A stretch of DNA of 64,000 nt from Synanceia verrucosa (Eukaryota > Chordata > Actinopteri > Perciformes > Synanceiidae). A program made the position numbers and the translations under genes. Every line of letters starts with the position of its first letter. Within the stretch, counting starts at the first letter, position 1. Below the pieces are notes generated by a model that saw nothing but the letters and a program-made list of their open reading frames with translations, did not search any database and was not told where the DNA came from. The stretch covers positions 20,465,954 to 20,529,953 of the forward strand of contig CM056563.1 of assembly GCA_029721515.1 (NCBI GenBank). Direction: 5' to 3'. Below are positions 32,965-46,310 of this stretch, piece after piece.

Positions 32965-33782
32965 ACTAATTCCTATTGTTTTGCTAACGTTAAATAATGT
33001 TAAAATAACGTTAATTAAGGTTAGCTCTAGCTAATCAGATAATGTTGGGGTCGTGTGGCTTTGCTGTGTTATGTGATTTTAGTTGTTTTTTGGTGGCTTT
33101 ATTTCCTCATAGTGAATTTGGTTAGCTAACTGTTTGACAAGTGAAGCTTATAAGCTAAGCTAAGTTGCTTATAATAGCAGGCTGGTTTGTTGATCGATGA
33201 GCTAAATATGGGTTTTCTGGAGTGTGCTGTTCTGTCATGGTGGTATAAATGTAAGCTTTTTTTTGTTTTGCTGTGTTAAATCGGTTAATGATGTCTTTGA
33301 GGTGAGGCAGTGGGAGTGTCGAGGCTTTCCACAGCTACTGGTCACATGCTGCCGTGTAATCCACAGATAAGCCCTGTGTGGTCCTTTGACAGTGTCAGGC
33401 TGTGCTGCAATTATTCAGAGAAAAGCTTCACCAACTTAGTGTCAAATGACAGATTTGACGGAATTATATTCTACCAACATTGACTGTCAACCTGTGATTT
33501 ACATCCTTAAAATTAGCTGGTTGAGAGCAAACCCTTTAGGGGTGTAAGCACATTCCTCCACATGTCATGGGATCACCAGGAAGCCATGGCTGCTTCTCAC
33601 ACTGGTGCTGAACTAACACTCCGCTGATACAGGCCTCCCTCATTAGTGATCTTTCATGAAGAGAAATATGTTGAGTGAAGAATTTCTGACATCTTTCATG
33701 TTTTGCTTCAGGTTTTCTCTCTATTGATTGATCCATGTTCACTTTCCAGAGGTTCTGGTTGACTGAAAGGTCCTTCAGCATC

Positions 33783-35608
33783 ATGGGGGAACTCTTCAGG
33801 AGTGAAGAGATGACGCTGGCTCAGCTCTTCCTCCAGTCTGAAGCCGCTTACTGTTGTGTCAGTGAACTGGGGGAGATCGGGATGGTGCAGTTTCGTGATG
33901 TAAGTTTGCTGTTGTCCTCTAATTGCTTGTGCTTCATTAGTATGATATTTCATGGTGATTATGGCCACACCAGTGACTCTGCAGAGAAAGTGCATGCCTT
34001 CAGCATCATGTTCATCATGTGCTCACAGCTGACCCCTCATTCCTGACGATCCGTGAGGGAAGCTTTGTGCTGCAGCAGAGGGTGGGCTTTAACAGGGTTG
34101 GTCTGTGCATTGACAGACAGCACTATCTTAATCTGATCAAATTACTCTTCTTCCATAGATTACATTGTGAAAAGATAACAAAGAAAAGGACGTTTTTACA
34201 CTTAAATCACTGCATTGACAGACACAAAATGCATTTTTATTAATGATAAAGTTGATATCAATGCACAATTTGAGAGCATTATTTAATTATTACCATCGGA
34301 GCAATGTGTGGTTTGGCACCCGCTCTGACATTTGGAAAATGTCACTAATGCTAAATATTTATTTTTTTTCTTTTATAAGTCATATTGAAGATTCAAGACG
34401 TTTATTGTCATATACGCAGTAGAAACAGGAGGGACACTGGGAATGAAATTCTTTGTGAGTTCCCTTCACATCTGGAATAACCTAACTCACTGAGTGCTGT
34501 ACTATGGCTCTGAAAACACTGAATAGCTCAAATGAAAGAAGAGACTCTCTGTTTCATCATGAAAGAAAAAAAATGTTTTTACTTTGTTCCATTCTTGTTT
34601 TATTAGAGGTAGAGCACCAAAAACACCACTTTTTGTCCAGAATCCGTCCGTTTTTTTTTCTCTCTCTAATCTCGATCATCTCCACTCCCTGCTTTGATCT
34701 CTGCTGTGTATACCATCTCTTTATGCTCTGACTACATCTCCCAGAAGTCCCAACATTACTCACAGGCTGCAGGAGACTGTGATTGGCGACCTGCTGCCAA
34801 AAAACACTTTGACGTTGAAATACGTCAATGGCATTCAAAGAGTTAACAAAAACTCTATAAGGAATAAACTGAGCTCAAGGCAAATAAAATAGAGGAAATA
34901 TAAAATTGAAGTGAGTACTATGTACAAAAGGCAAAGTGCGGTCAAATATGTTGTTGTTTGTTGTGCAATAATGTTGCTGAAATGTGTAAATATGCAGGAT
35001 ACATATCTTTGTAAACATCCATGTTTCCCTGCAGCTAAATCCTGATGTGAACGTGTTCCAACGGAAGTTTGTCAATGAGGTGCGACGATGTGAGGAGATG
35101 GATCGCAAACTGAGTAAGTGAGCATTGACATATTGCGCCAGAGCTGCTGTAGCCTTTTACAGGAGACCAATTTTTTATTTAATTTACACACTTACAGAGG
35201 TGAAGTGGTTCTTTATCCCGTCTTAAAAAACATACCTTTTTTTATCTTGCTGTTTCTCCCTTGCAGGATTTGTGGAGAAAGAAATAAAGAAGGCTAACAT
35301 CCCAATCGTGGACACAGGAGAGAACCCAGAAGTTCCCTTCCCTCGGGACATGATTGACCTGGAGGTGACTACTCCTCAGAAACCAAGTGATCCCTGTCCT
35401 CTGCTGCCTCCTCTTGCTGACCTCTTTGTATGTCTCACCACAGGCCACATTTGAGAAACTTGAGAATGAGCTGAAGGAAATAAACACCAACCAAGAAGCC
35501 CTGAAGAAGAACTTCTTGGAGCTGACCGAGCTCAAGCACATCCTGCGCCGCACGCAGCAGTTTTTTGATGAGGTCAGCATGATCGTCCTTGCAAAACAAT
35601 GAGCTCGG

Positions 35609-35640
<32 letters not shown>

Positions 35641-38600
35641 TATTTTACTGACATGGTGGCCTGAAAGAAAAGTGGGACTGTAATTGTTTATCGCCATGGT
35701 TGTAACTATCCAAAACCACTAAATACCACATTAGAAAAGAACTCTTTTATATGTATTGATATTTTATTGGAAGACAATTCATTTTGGAAATGTTTTAGTC
35801 TAAAGGCAGTTCTCTTGTTCAGATTTAGAAGATTTACAGACTGATCACACACAGAAACATTCACTGCTTCTTGATCTGGCAGAGGGTGTTTTACTCGTGG
35901 TCTTTTATATTTGCTCACATGCCCGTCACATTACTGCTGTATAATACTCACACTGATTTGATCCTGTGTTTACTGCTCGCCTGCTTACCTTTGCCCAGCA
36001 TCAGTTCTGCTTCATTGCCTTCACAAGCGGCTTAAAACGTTAAGTCATCTTTTACACGATGTTATGGGCTTTAATTGAAGTGAATCATTGAGCCACACAC
36101 ACAGAGCTGTTAGGCCATTAACTCACTGTCTGTGCCCAAAACAAACACCAGCTCTGACTCTTGATCCGTCTCATGTCCAAATTTTCATGTACATATAATG
36201 TCTGAGAAGTTTTCCAACAGCAGTATATATTTATGGAAATGCAGAAATGGTAATAGCTAATAATTAACTGCTCATTCAGATGGAAGATCCCAGTTTGCTG
36301 GAGGAGTCGTCCACCCTCATGGACCCCAATGAGCCAAACCGAGTGGCTCCTCTCAGACTGGGGTGAGTCGTTTTTTATGGTCGTGCCTCGTTCAGGAGGA
36401 TTAAGCTTTTCTTGGAGATTTCCATTCGTCTGCACTTCTGTCAACTGTGTGTGAAATCAAAGTGTTACAACTAGCTAGTTGCCTCCCGCTGTCACTGAGA
36501 GGTTTTTAATCTTTCATTTGATATTGTGTTTAGCACAAGGGATCATAAATCTCTTTTCTCCATACCAGCTCAGGTAGCTAAGGTCCTTTCTTTCTGTTCT
36601 AGATTTGTGGCTGGAGTCATTGGCAGGGAGCGTATTCCCACATTTGAGAGGATGCTGTGGAGAGTTTGCAGAGGAAATGTGTTCCTGAGGCAGGCGGACA
36701 TCGAAGATCCTCTGGAGGACCCGACTACGGTCAGTACTGTCTAGGATCAGACGTTCCCGTCTGTGTCAGTGTTGTGTTACCAAAGTGCTGACGGTGTTCT
36801 GCTTCCACAGGGCGACCAGGTCCACAAGTCTGTCTTCATCATCTTCTTCCAGGGAGACCAGCTTAAGAATAGAGTGAAGAAGATCTGCGAGGGGTAAGCT
36901 ACTGCCTAACATTTGTACAGTTTTAGGTTTTAGTGTGGTCCTCATCTGAGCTGCTTCTTCATCCGTCTTCAGGTTCAGAGCAACCTTGTACCCGTGTCCT
37001 GAAACCCCCCAGGAGAGGAAAGAGATGCTAGCAGGGGTGAATGCACGTATCGAAGACCTGCAAATGGTAAATACACTCTGCACTCACGACTCATTCACTC
37101 TGACTTTTATGAAAAAAAAATACACTTGAACTGGTTAGTTCTGTTTTTTTTCCTCTGATTCACTGGAAAGTGTCTATATAGGAAATTTCACAAGCCGTGT
37201 AACACATCTGTTTTTGTTCATGCTCAGCTCCCTGTCAAAAGACAGATATTTTATAAGAAATATCATTTTTAGGCTGCTCAAATGTCACCTCATAGGAAAA
37301 AAAAAATATACCTGGTCTGATTTGTTCACTGATAAAAATCATGTCAGAGATGATGGAAGGCAATGAGTACAACCTAAAACATCAGGGAGCCTCTTCTCAC
37401 TCACTCCTTTGACAAATAATGTACTATAAATGAGGTTCTAACTTCTCAAATACTGATATGTCATGGCTTTAGAAATCATCACATCCTTATGAACTTGGCT
37501 ATCCTCATTTGCAGTCCTCCCTTGTAAACACCCCAGTATGTGCCACCTTTGGCAATTAAATATCTGGTTAATAATGATAAAGTTATTGTAACTTTGCCAC
37601 TGTTGATCAACACGTTAGCAGTGTCTAGATTGAGCTCAGAGAAAGCAGGGAGAATCTTTCCATTATAATGTTGTTATTGTGCCTGTGGTGTTGAGTTTAC
37701 CCTCAGTGACTCGTTAGCACATCTCTCACATGTTACTTCAGTCATGTACTCAGATATAATGGGATCATTGACATTCGCCACAGAAACGGCTTGCACGAGA
37801 CAGATAAGTTGAGATTTGGCACGCACGCGTTCGTTTCACAGCATTTCATAGCGGGGAATTTGAATCCTAGTGTTTGCTATGGAGATGAAGAATATAAAAC
37901 TATTTGAACGTTAATCGGCCATGTATGGGCTACTCAGCCTCTCGACGGCAGGCTGCACAGAGTTAAGATATTTTGCTATTTACTGATCACTTTCAGTGTG
38001 ACTCGTGCAGCAGCACACCTGGGAATGTGCTGTATCTCTGTCAGGAAAACTGACTCTTGCTCTTTTAACACATGACTTCCTGCTCAGCAATCACACCAGT
38101 AAACCCTGTCTATAAATATGAAGGGATGTGTGTTTCAGTTCTGCTATTTTTAACAGCTTATTCTGATTGTGGAGGACTTGTGAATCCACATAGCTGTGAC
38201 TTTATATAGATAGATGAATAGATAGTAAATCACATAGGATTTTTGTGAGTAATTGTACACTGCAGTTTGTCCTTCCCTCAGTTCATCTACCTCAGTTTGA
38301 AAAGGTAAATGGCAGGAATGGGTGCTTCTTGTCACTATTTTGGCTCCAGGACTGTAAAAAAAATATATATTTTTTTATTAATAGCCAGGAAAACCTATAG
38401 CCACATTCAACGTTTCCTTTTAACTCTTTGAGTGCCAGCCATTTTATAAAACAGAACGTTCCTCGGGCCAGCGTTTTGCCCATTTTGAGTCATATTTTAA
38501 GACCCGCAGAATATTTTGTACTATGTCTCTGAAAACACTGAATAGCTCAAATGAAAGAAACATTTGTTTTTACCTTGTTCCATTACTTTTTTTTCAGAGG

Positions 38601-39978
38601 TAGAGTAGAGGCCACTTTCACCAAAAACACCAGTTTGTCCAGATTTTTTTTTTGCTCTCTAATCACGATCTTCTCCACTTCCTGCTTTGAGCTCCATGGC
38701 GTATACCATCTCTTTATGCTCTGACTCCTCCCAGAAGCCTCAAAGTTACTCACAGGTTGCGATCGGTGACCCATTGCCGAAAAAACACTTTAATGGCGAA
38801 ATACACCAATGGCACTCAAAGAGCTATAATGGCACAAAATACACCCCAAAATCCTGACTACCTCTCATTTCATTTGGACCTTGACCACCTCTGCTCTCGT
38901 CTCCCTGTGAAGGTGCTGAACCAGACCGAGGATCACAGGCAGAGGGTCCTGCAGGCCGCAGCCAAGACCGTCAGAGTGTGGTTCATCAAGGTGAGGAAGA
39001 TGAAGGCCATCTACCACACCCTCAACCTCTGCAACATTGACGTCACCCAGAAGTGTCTGATCGCTGAGGTGTGGTGTCCCGTCTCCGACATGGACTCCAT
39101 CCAGTTTGCCCTGCGCAGAGGGACGGTGAGTAACTGACCACCAGACAGCTTGTCTGAGGAATATATCACACCAGTTCAGATTTTCACAGTCACACAGTAC
39201 CTCTCTTTTAGTTGGTTCAAGTTTACTATGTGTTGAATGTAAAAGAACCAGTTTGAAACAAAACAGAGCTAAATAACGTCGGTACAAACAGATTGTTTGA
39301 CTGACTCGGGCTTTTATTGACACTGCAGTTTAGTTAGTCAACTAGAGGAGAAGTCTCAAGTCTCTTTTAAAATACACCAAAAGCTATGCTGGCTGCAACA
39401 CCTTCCTGTCATAGTGACGAGTTGCAGACATCCATAGGACAGGGAGGTGATGAATGAGGAGGTGCTAAACAGCTTAGCTGTTACGTTAAACCAGCTGCAG
39501 TGATCAGCTGAAAACTTTCTCAGCCAGGCAGTTACATATTTGGTAATCATGTGACATGTTATGCTGATAAATAAAAGAATGTGGGAGTGTGGAGAGAGGA
39601 AGAAGTGAGCTCAGCTCTGTTGTAACTACATTAGCCCCTGCTAGCATGACACCGTAGCTACAGAGCCTCGGCCCCGTCGTCTTGAAACATGAGGCCATGG
39701 TGTTCTGTATCGTGTTAGTGTTACATTTTTAGTATCTCTTGGATGTGTCAGGCTGCTTGCATCGTGGTTGAAATGTTCTCGTAGTTCAGAATAATAACAT
39801 ATATATATTTTAATCTTGTGTGTTTAGGAGAAGAGCGGCTCTACTGTGCCTTCCATCCTCAACAGGATGCAGACCAAGCAGACCCCACCCACCTATAACA
39901 AGACAAACAAGTTCACCTCAGGCTTCCAGAACATTGTTGATGCCTATGGCATTGGAAGCTACCGTGAGATCAACCCAG
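33783..39978 (+). CDS. atp6v0a1: atp6v0a1 exons for the cytosolic N-terminal domain (residues 1-391)
   Basis: Ten exons encode the dumb-bell-shaped cytosolic half that contacts the peripheral stalks. Landmarks are NPDVNVFQRKFVNEVRRCEE, DTGENPEVPFPRDMIDLE, GFVAGVIGRERIPTFERMLW, HKSVFIIFFQGDQLKNRVKK, VLNQTEDHRQRVLQAAAKT and KAIYHTLNLCNIDVTQKC. The last exon reads SGSTVPSILNRMQTKQTPPT. MITE copies 4 and 5 lie in introns of this part. The unusually long intron 37067-38912 holds nothing else recognised. Confidence 0.95.
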
Positions 39979-42900
39979 GTATGCATGAGCCCCGCCTCTC
40001 TCACTACATCCCTCATGTTATCGACTGCAGCCTGTTTACCCAGCTGCCTGTGGTATTAAACTGCAGTCGCTGCTGCTTGATCTCCCTCATCACCCATTCA
40101 CACCTTGATTGTACATACTGTTTATCGTGACGTTGTTTCACCTGTCACACCACCCTCCCCTCATGTGCTGCCTGCCTCCCGGCCTCCTTGTCTCCAGCTC
40201 CATACACCATCATCACCTTCCCCTTCCTGTTTGCGGTTATGTTTGGTGACCTGGGCCACGGGGTGCTCATGACCTGTGCTGCCCTGTACCTCGTGTTGAG
40301 AGAGAGCAGGCTGTTGGCCCAGAAGAACGACAATGAGGTATGGATCCCATCATGGCCATCCCATCATCCCTTGCACCGTTCCTTACTGTTGCCACACAGC
40401 TGGAGATATAGCTTTTCCTGTTTTTAGAGACCTACTATCTTCTCCTTGTGTGGCAGATGTTCAGCATGGTGTTCGCTGGGCGCTACATCATCCTGCTGAT
40501 GGGAATCTTCTCCATCTACACTGGGATCATTTACAACGACTGCTTCTCCAAATCCCTCAATGCTTTTGGTTCTGGCTGGAGCGTCAGGCCCATGTTCGAC
40601 ACTCGGCTAGGGGCCAACTGGACGTAAGTGTCATTGGTGATCACTGGCGCTTTAAAAACAACAAAACAACAAAATTGACTGTTGTTCTCATGCTGTTCAG
40701 GCAACAAACACTGGAAGACAATAAAGTTTTGCAGTTGGACCCGGCCATAGATGGAGTGTTCAAAGGGCCGTACCCCATTGGCATCGATCCGGTGAATATT
40801 TTTATTTATTTTTTTTTTATATTTTGAAGAACAAACTTTCTTTAGAGGTCATTACAGGCTTTCAAACCATGTCAAGTGTTTATATATCTGTTAAATATAA
40901 ATCATAACGCCTTGGTTGAACTCTATAAACTTGCTTATATAATTAGATTTGTTGTAATTGAAGACGGTTGAAAGAGTGAAGAGATTTCTCATTGAACACC
41001 AGCTTTGACCATTTCCTCTCTCAGATATGGAACATTGCCACCAACAAGCTGACATTCCTGAACTCATTCAAAATGAAGATGTCTGTCATCCTGGGAGTCA
41101 TCCACATGCTGTTTGGAGTCTCACTCGGCCTCTTCAACCACCTGTGAGATTTCCAGCCAACATTTGTACTTTGAGATTCTCGTCTTTCTTTGTCGTCAGC
41201 TTCAAATATGCACAACTTTTCTGCAGGTATTTCAAGAAGCCGCTGAACATCTACTTGGGATTCATCCCAGAGATAATCTTCATGGCCAGTCTGTTCGGCT
41301 ACCTGGTTATTCTGATCTTCTACAAGTGGGTTTCCTACGATGCTCGCATGTCCAGGGATGCTCCCAGTCTCCTCATTGCCTTCATCAACATGTTCCTCTT
41401 CAACTACAATGACCCCAGTAACAAAGCTCTCTACAGAGGACAGGTCAGATACACTCACATCACACCCATTCTTCCTTTTATTTTTTTTACTGAAATGAAC
41501 CCCAGCAACATGTGTCCTGTTTTTCTTTCTCCTCACAGATGCCTCTTCAGATATTCTTGGTGTTAATCGCCCTGGCTTGTGTTCCCTGTATGTTAATAGT
41601 GAAAACTCTGGTTCTGCGGAGACAATATTTATGGCGGAAAAACCTGGTGAGGAGACGAGTGGCATCGCTTGAAATCACACATTTCTATTTCACTTATAAT
41701 CTTTTTTTAATTGTATTATTTTACTTGTGTTGTGTCAGGGTACAGCTAACTTTGGAGGGATCAGGGTGGGGAACGGGCCCACTGAGGATGAGGCTGAAAT
41801 CATCCAGCATGACCAGCTGTCACAGCACTCTGAGGAGGAGCCTGAGGTAAAAGCCAGCAACATTTTCATGCACTCCAGCAGTTTGGTGAGAGAGGGTTGT
41901 AAGATCAACCCACATCTCTGAATAATTCAGCCACAGTTGGAAACAGAAACTGATACCTTGGGTTTCCACTGTCAGAGTGGCAGTGAAAGACATTAATTAT
42001 GGATAAAGATGGATAAATAAGCTCCACGTTGCTGCTTTAAGATCATAGCAAATTCTTTTGTGAAACAACATTAATAACACTTGGTTACAAAACTATTTTT
42101 TTTTCTAAGTTGTCTGTTTTCTCAACTGATTTTGAGCAATTTTGCACCGCTGAATCCGAAAATGACACCCGTTTCTCTCTCAGGTCAGGTTTTTGTGCTA
42201 AGTTGATTTTTAAAAATCCAATCTTCTGCATTTTTGTGACATTGTTGATTTCTTGTCCGAAACAGTTTAAGAGAAAAATAGTCTTCTCACATAATTTATT
42301 TAATGATACAAAATAGATAGTAAAAATGTCAAAAACAACATGTTACCTTAGCTAAAAAAGTGATATTTGGATTCAGCACATCAGTGTAGTCCTAAATCAA
42401 CTCAAAGAACTTCCACGATAAATTTGGTGTTGACCAGCGTTATTGTTGTTTTGTTCGTAACTTCTTGGAAACTCAAACCGATTAGGTTGCTTCTTGTACA
42501 TCCTGGAGAGCTCAAACACCGACAGGAAATGAGCTGTCAGTTGTTTTATTTCCTGCACAGTAATGTTCACCCTCTTTGCTTTTTAAAGTGAGTAATTTGA
42601 TTTCTCCTGTTACTTTTCTGTTGTACTGATGTCTGTCGATCTGTGTGTGTGTCGTCAATAACCAAGCGTTGCCTTTTGTCACCTGCTGTCAAGGCCGGCG
42701 AGGAGGAAGAGGTAGGACCGGAGCTCACGCTGCACCTCCACCCTGCAAACCTCCCCCCCTCCTGTCAGAGTGCATGTCTAGCAGCTCCGTTTCTTCCTGC
42801 CCCTTGCTTCCTTGTCTCTTCACGCTATCAACCGTCGCTCGTTGCTCTTAGTTGTGTGTCTATGTACGTGTTAGCTGGTGTGTGTTCCAGGAGTCGTGGT

Positions 42901-45565
42901 GTGCATGAGGGATCAGCAGGGCAGCTGATGCGTTGGGTTCACAGGGTCCTAAGACAACGGTGTCTCTTCTACTTTAAGGGGCTTTGCCGATCTTTTCTAT
43001 CGTTCACCTCTATGATGACACACACACAATGAAGCAGACTCCTCCTGTGTGGACCTCGGGGCTCGTCATAGAGATGCTGTTTTCTGGAGACTCACACTGA
43101 CAGGCATTCTGTCTTTTATCTCTGCAGTTTAACTTTGCGGATGTGGCAGTGAATCAGGCGATCCACACCATAGAGTACTGCCTGGGCTGCGTCTCCAATA
43201 CAGCCTCCTACCTGAGGCTTTGGGCCCTCAGTCTGGCTCATGCACGTAAGTGGCTTGCTTTTTAATATCAAGGTTTAACCATAGATTAACAGTTTAGCAC
43301 AGTGCTAATCAGTGCTCTCTGTTTGTTCCATGCGCAGAGCTGTCAGAGGTGCTGTGGTCCATGGTGATGCACATCGGCCTTTCTACCAAAGGCCTCGGCG
43401 GCTTCATCGTTGTGTCTTTTATCTTTTTCTTCTTCGCTGTCCTCACGGTGGCCATTCTTCTCATAATGGAGGGTTTGTCAGCCTTCCTGCATGCACTGCG
43501 ACTGCACTGGTGAGTTTGTTTTTGTTCTTTCCTTAATATTAACTTTGGTCTCTGTTTCATGTGGATCCTTTTTTGTTTGTTGCTGGTGTCTGAATTGTGT
43601 TACAGAAAGAAAGGAGTTCATGTTTTGAAGAAAAATTCTATTATTAATCCATCAGTGAGGGAAATGTTAGTATGATTCTGTTGCACATCACACACAGGTT
43701 ATGAGGTTTGGTGCTTTGTTCAAGGAAGAGGAACTCGCACCTCTCCAGACTTTGTCTGACCTGGACTTGAACCAGCGACTCTCCAGTTCCCAGCTCAAGT
43801 CACTACAGACTGAGCTACTGCCACCCCCAGTCTCTGTTCTGACAGTTTAGTGCACAACCTTGAGCTTCTCATCCTGTGATTATTCAGTCACTCTGCAGTG
43901 GATTCACAGTTGTAAAAGAGGAGGATTCTGCTGATGTCACATGGCTGTAAACTACAGACCTATAGCGCCACCTGCAGGTGAACAGACACAGATATGAGGC
44001 CGCTGCTTCTGTTAGGAAGTGATTCACACAGTATTAGACCATCTCACCTAATTATAGTCAGTTCTGTGTTGCAAAAGGAAAACAAAAAGTTTGGGTCCAT
44101 ACAGCAGGATAACTTGTTTACTTTAGATAGTGACACAGTTAAGTATTAAAAACAAGTTATGAGACAAACAATTGATACACATCCAAAGTGCCAGAATCAG
44201 ATCAGGTTTTTTTTTTTGTTCCATCAGTAGCAGTCACTGTCACAAAGTGTCTGCTATTAAAAGTTAATGAACTGGAGTTTCCCTACCCGCTCCAGGCGAT
44301 GTTATGCTTTCCATTTTTGTCGTGTTTGTGTTGCAACGCAACAGTCTGCGACTCCTTTCTATGGAGCGACGAGCCTTTGTTGTCTCCTCATTAATGTCTT
44401 TGAATGTCATCCTGCTTCTGTAATCCGCCGGCACATTGACAGAGCACGCCTGCTCTTCTCCATAATTATCCTTTACACAGGAATGCTGGGTGACTCAGCT
44501 TTCATTGAATGACCTTCAGAGACAATAAGGTGCTATACAGAACGCAGGGTGGCAAATATAGAACATGAGTCACAATATTTTATTTCCAGTGATTGCATCA
44601 GGACATGTAAGCTTTGTCTGCCTCTCTGTCTGTCTGACATGATGTGTAGCATGCAGAAAAATAACTGTAGTTACTGGGAAAGGTAGTGAGACGGTGTTCA
44701 TAGACGAAAACGTCTATGGGATTAGAAACAATCGCAGCCTGAAGGGGGTTTGGATTATCCTTGATTGTTGTTGATTGTAATATTTTTAAAACGACTTCCC
44801 CCTCCTCATCTGCTTTCTTACACCAGACCAGACTATAATATGGCAGCTATTTTTGGCTTCTCCATTAACTCTTTGAGTGCCAGCCGTTTTATAAAACAAA
44901 AAGTGACTTTTTTTTTGTTGTTTTTTTTAAGCTATATTTCAAGCCCCACAGAATATTTTGTACTATGTCTCTGAAAACACTGAATAGTTCATATGAAAGA
45001 AAGAAGAGACTCTATTTCATCATGGAAAAAAAAAAACAGTTTTTACCTTATTCCGTTTTTGTTTTATCACCGAAATCAGCACTTTTGTGATTGTTTCCAC
45101 TTCCTGCTTTGATCTGTGGTGTAAACCATCACTTTGTGTCCCAAATCCCAGAAGCCACAAAATTACTCACAAGCTGTGTGAGAGCGCCTTCTGCAGAAAA
45201 ACCGAAGACGTTTATATATGTTTATGGCACTCAAAGAGTTAAAAGTTCACCCTACTACCACTTCAGGCTTTTTTCAGAATAGAGCCTGATCATTTTCCAG
45301 AGGGGAAGAGTCCTGGGTGTCTGATCCAGGACCAGGTCCAGGAGCAGGGATGTAGACCTGAAGACTGCTCTGCTCAGCGTTAACCAACCTGACCGCCATC
45401 CCCTCTATACACCTGTTACTGTGTCAGAGAGAGGCATCCTGCTGATAGTTTCTTCTGTATTTTCTCTCCAGGGTGGAGTTCCAGAACAAGTTTTACTCCG
45501 GCCAGGGCTTCAAGTTCCTCCCCTTCACCTTTGAAAGCATCCTGGACGGGAGGTTTGAGGAATAA
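33783..45565 (+). CDS. atp6v0a1: V-type H+-ATPase 116 kDa subunit a1, complete
   Basis: Membrane a subunit of the V0 sector; it forms the proton half-channels of the V-ATPase and targets the pump, with a1 enriched on synaptic vesicles. Exons: 33783-33899, 35035-35113, 35267-35364, 35444-35572, 36280-36362, 36603-36729, 36811-36893, 36973-37066, 38913-39125, 39828-39978, 40198-40337, 40457-40623, 40701-40791, 41025-41143, 41227-41443, 41539-41646, 41739-41846, 42694-42711, 43128-43245, 43338-43509, 45472-45565. All are GT-AG and in phase, giving 841 aa (835 without the microexon). MGELFRSEEMTLAQLFLQSE and VEFQNKFYSGQGFKFLPF match ATP6V0A1; the block position beside cavin1 also supports a1 over a2-a4. 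Confidence 0.96.
34482..34846. mobile_element. TTAA-MITE family, copy 4 (shortened)
   Basis: Opposite orientation to copies 1-3. The left end CTAACTCACTGAGTGC is degraded and has lost part of the subterminal region. The right end GGCATTCAAAGAGTTAA is intact. It contains GACTACATCTCCCAGAAG. It lies in the atp6v0a1 intron before exon 35035-35113. Confidence 0.8.
35609..35635 (+). repeat. T27 homopolymer
   Basis: Uninterrupted T run 36 bp after exon 35444-35572 of atp6v0a1; likely length-variable. Confidence 0.95.
38420..38826. mobile_element. TTAA-MITE family, copy 5
   Basis: It starts TTAACTCTTTGAGTGCCAGC and ends GGCACTCAAAGAGCTATAA, so the right TTAA is decayed. Same orientation as copy 4. 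It lies in the atp6v0a1 intron and ends about 85 bp before exon 38913-39125. Confidence 0.85.
40198..45565 (+). CDS. atp6v0a1: atp6v0a1 exons for the membrane domain (residues 391-841)
   Basis: Eleven exons encode the eight-helix membrane half. Hydrophobic segments include TIITFPFLFAVMFGDLGHG, YIILLMGIFSIYTGIIYND, SVILGVIHMLFGVSLGLF, IPEIIFMASLFGYLVILIFY and FIVVSFIFFFFAVLTVAILL. Exon 43128-43245 reads TASYLRLWALSLAHA; its arginine (codon AGG at 43215-43217, residue 744) corresponds to the essential channel arginine known as Arg735 in yeast Vph1. The stop TAA is at 45563-45565. Confidence 0.95.
42694..42711 (+). CDS. atp6v0a1: 18-nt atp6v0a1 microexon encoding AGEEEE
   Basis: The stretch GCCGGCGAGGAGGAAGAG is flanked by a pyrimidine-rich acceptor (TCACCTGCTGTCAAG) and donor GTAGGA. 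Both neighbouring exons (ends 41846 and 43128) are phase 0, so it can be skipped or included without shifting frame. It adds acidic residues to the loop after HSEEEPE. Mammalian ATP6V0A1 is known to have a length-variant exon at this loop; use here is inferred, not shown. Confidence 0.7.
43685..43832 (-). repeat. SINE-like fragment with tRNA-like end
   Basis: On the minus strand it reads GGGGGTGGCAGTAGCTCAGTCTGTAGTGACTT..., with a B-box-like GGTTCAAGTCC. This is a tRNA-derived head of a different family from the ATGGATGG SINE. It lies in an atp6v0a1 intron. The folding is too degraded for a functional tRNA call. Confidence 0.5.
44865..45242. mobile_element. TTAA-MITE family, copy 6 (378 bp)
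   Basis: It is bounded by TTAA on both sides, with termini CTCTTTGAGTGCCAGC and TGGCACTCAAAGAG. Same orientation as copies 4 and 5. The central motif is partly lost (AAATCCCAGAAG). It sits in the last intron of atp6v0a1, about 230 bp before the terminal exon. Confidence 0.85.
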
Positions 45566-46310
45566 GACCTGACCACTGCTCTCTTTCTGTTCATGTCACT
45601 CACGTCTTGAGAATCTGTGTGGTGTTGAATAGTGATTTTTGTTTTTGTGTCTTTTTGTGATGCAGTTTCACTGAGTGACCCATTTGTTTTAAACTTCTCA
45701 TCACTTTTTAGAATCACATCAGGAACGTCTACTCAGAAAGTTCATTCACTCCTCAGGGAAATAGCATCATGTGTAATCTGTCATGTGTCTCGTCATTTTG
45801 TTTTATCTGTTTTATTTAGTTTAACATTATTTATGCAAATCTTTCCTCGAGAAAATCAGCTTTTTTTTTTTCTTTTTGTGGCAGTGTTGCACCAGAACTC
45901 AGAAATGAAGTGTTATGCACTAATGATGTGACTGAATAGTTTTCCTCTCTGCGTACTGACCTCACACACTGAGCTAGAAAGGTCCAAAGGGAATAAAATG
46001 TGCTTCAGGATATCAGCCAGTGCTCTGAAGATGAACACTTTAATCCTGCATTGTGCGCTAACTTTTCCAGAAATGCCAGTTTGTGTTTATTGATCTGTTC
46101 TCTGTCAGTCTGTATGGAGAGGAAGAAGAGGAGTCTAGATGTCTTCGTGATTTTTGTTCCTCATTCACTTCCTGATTTCACTTGTATGATAAAATAAAAA
46201 TGTAAGAACGGCACACAACAGATAAATACGATTTAAAGCTCAGAAATTATTTACCACCCATATTCATTGTGCATCTCTGTGTCAATAAAGTGAGAAGAGC
46301 TGGATAAATT
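45566..46310 (+). other. atp6v0a1: atp6v0a1 3' UTR
   Basis: Downstream of the stop there is no coding signal. Polyadenylation signals AATAAA occur at 45992-45997 and 46284-46289, with further A-rich ATAAAATAAAA around 46189. The UTR is therefore about 0.45 kb or 0.75 kb depending on the site used. Confidence 0.55.

Noticed and set aside
41021..41665. 214-codon minus-strand open frame
   Set aside because: It is antisense to atp6v0a1 exons 41025-41143, 41227-41443 and 41539-41646.
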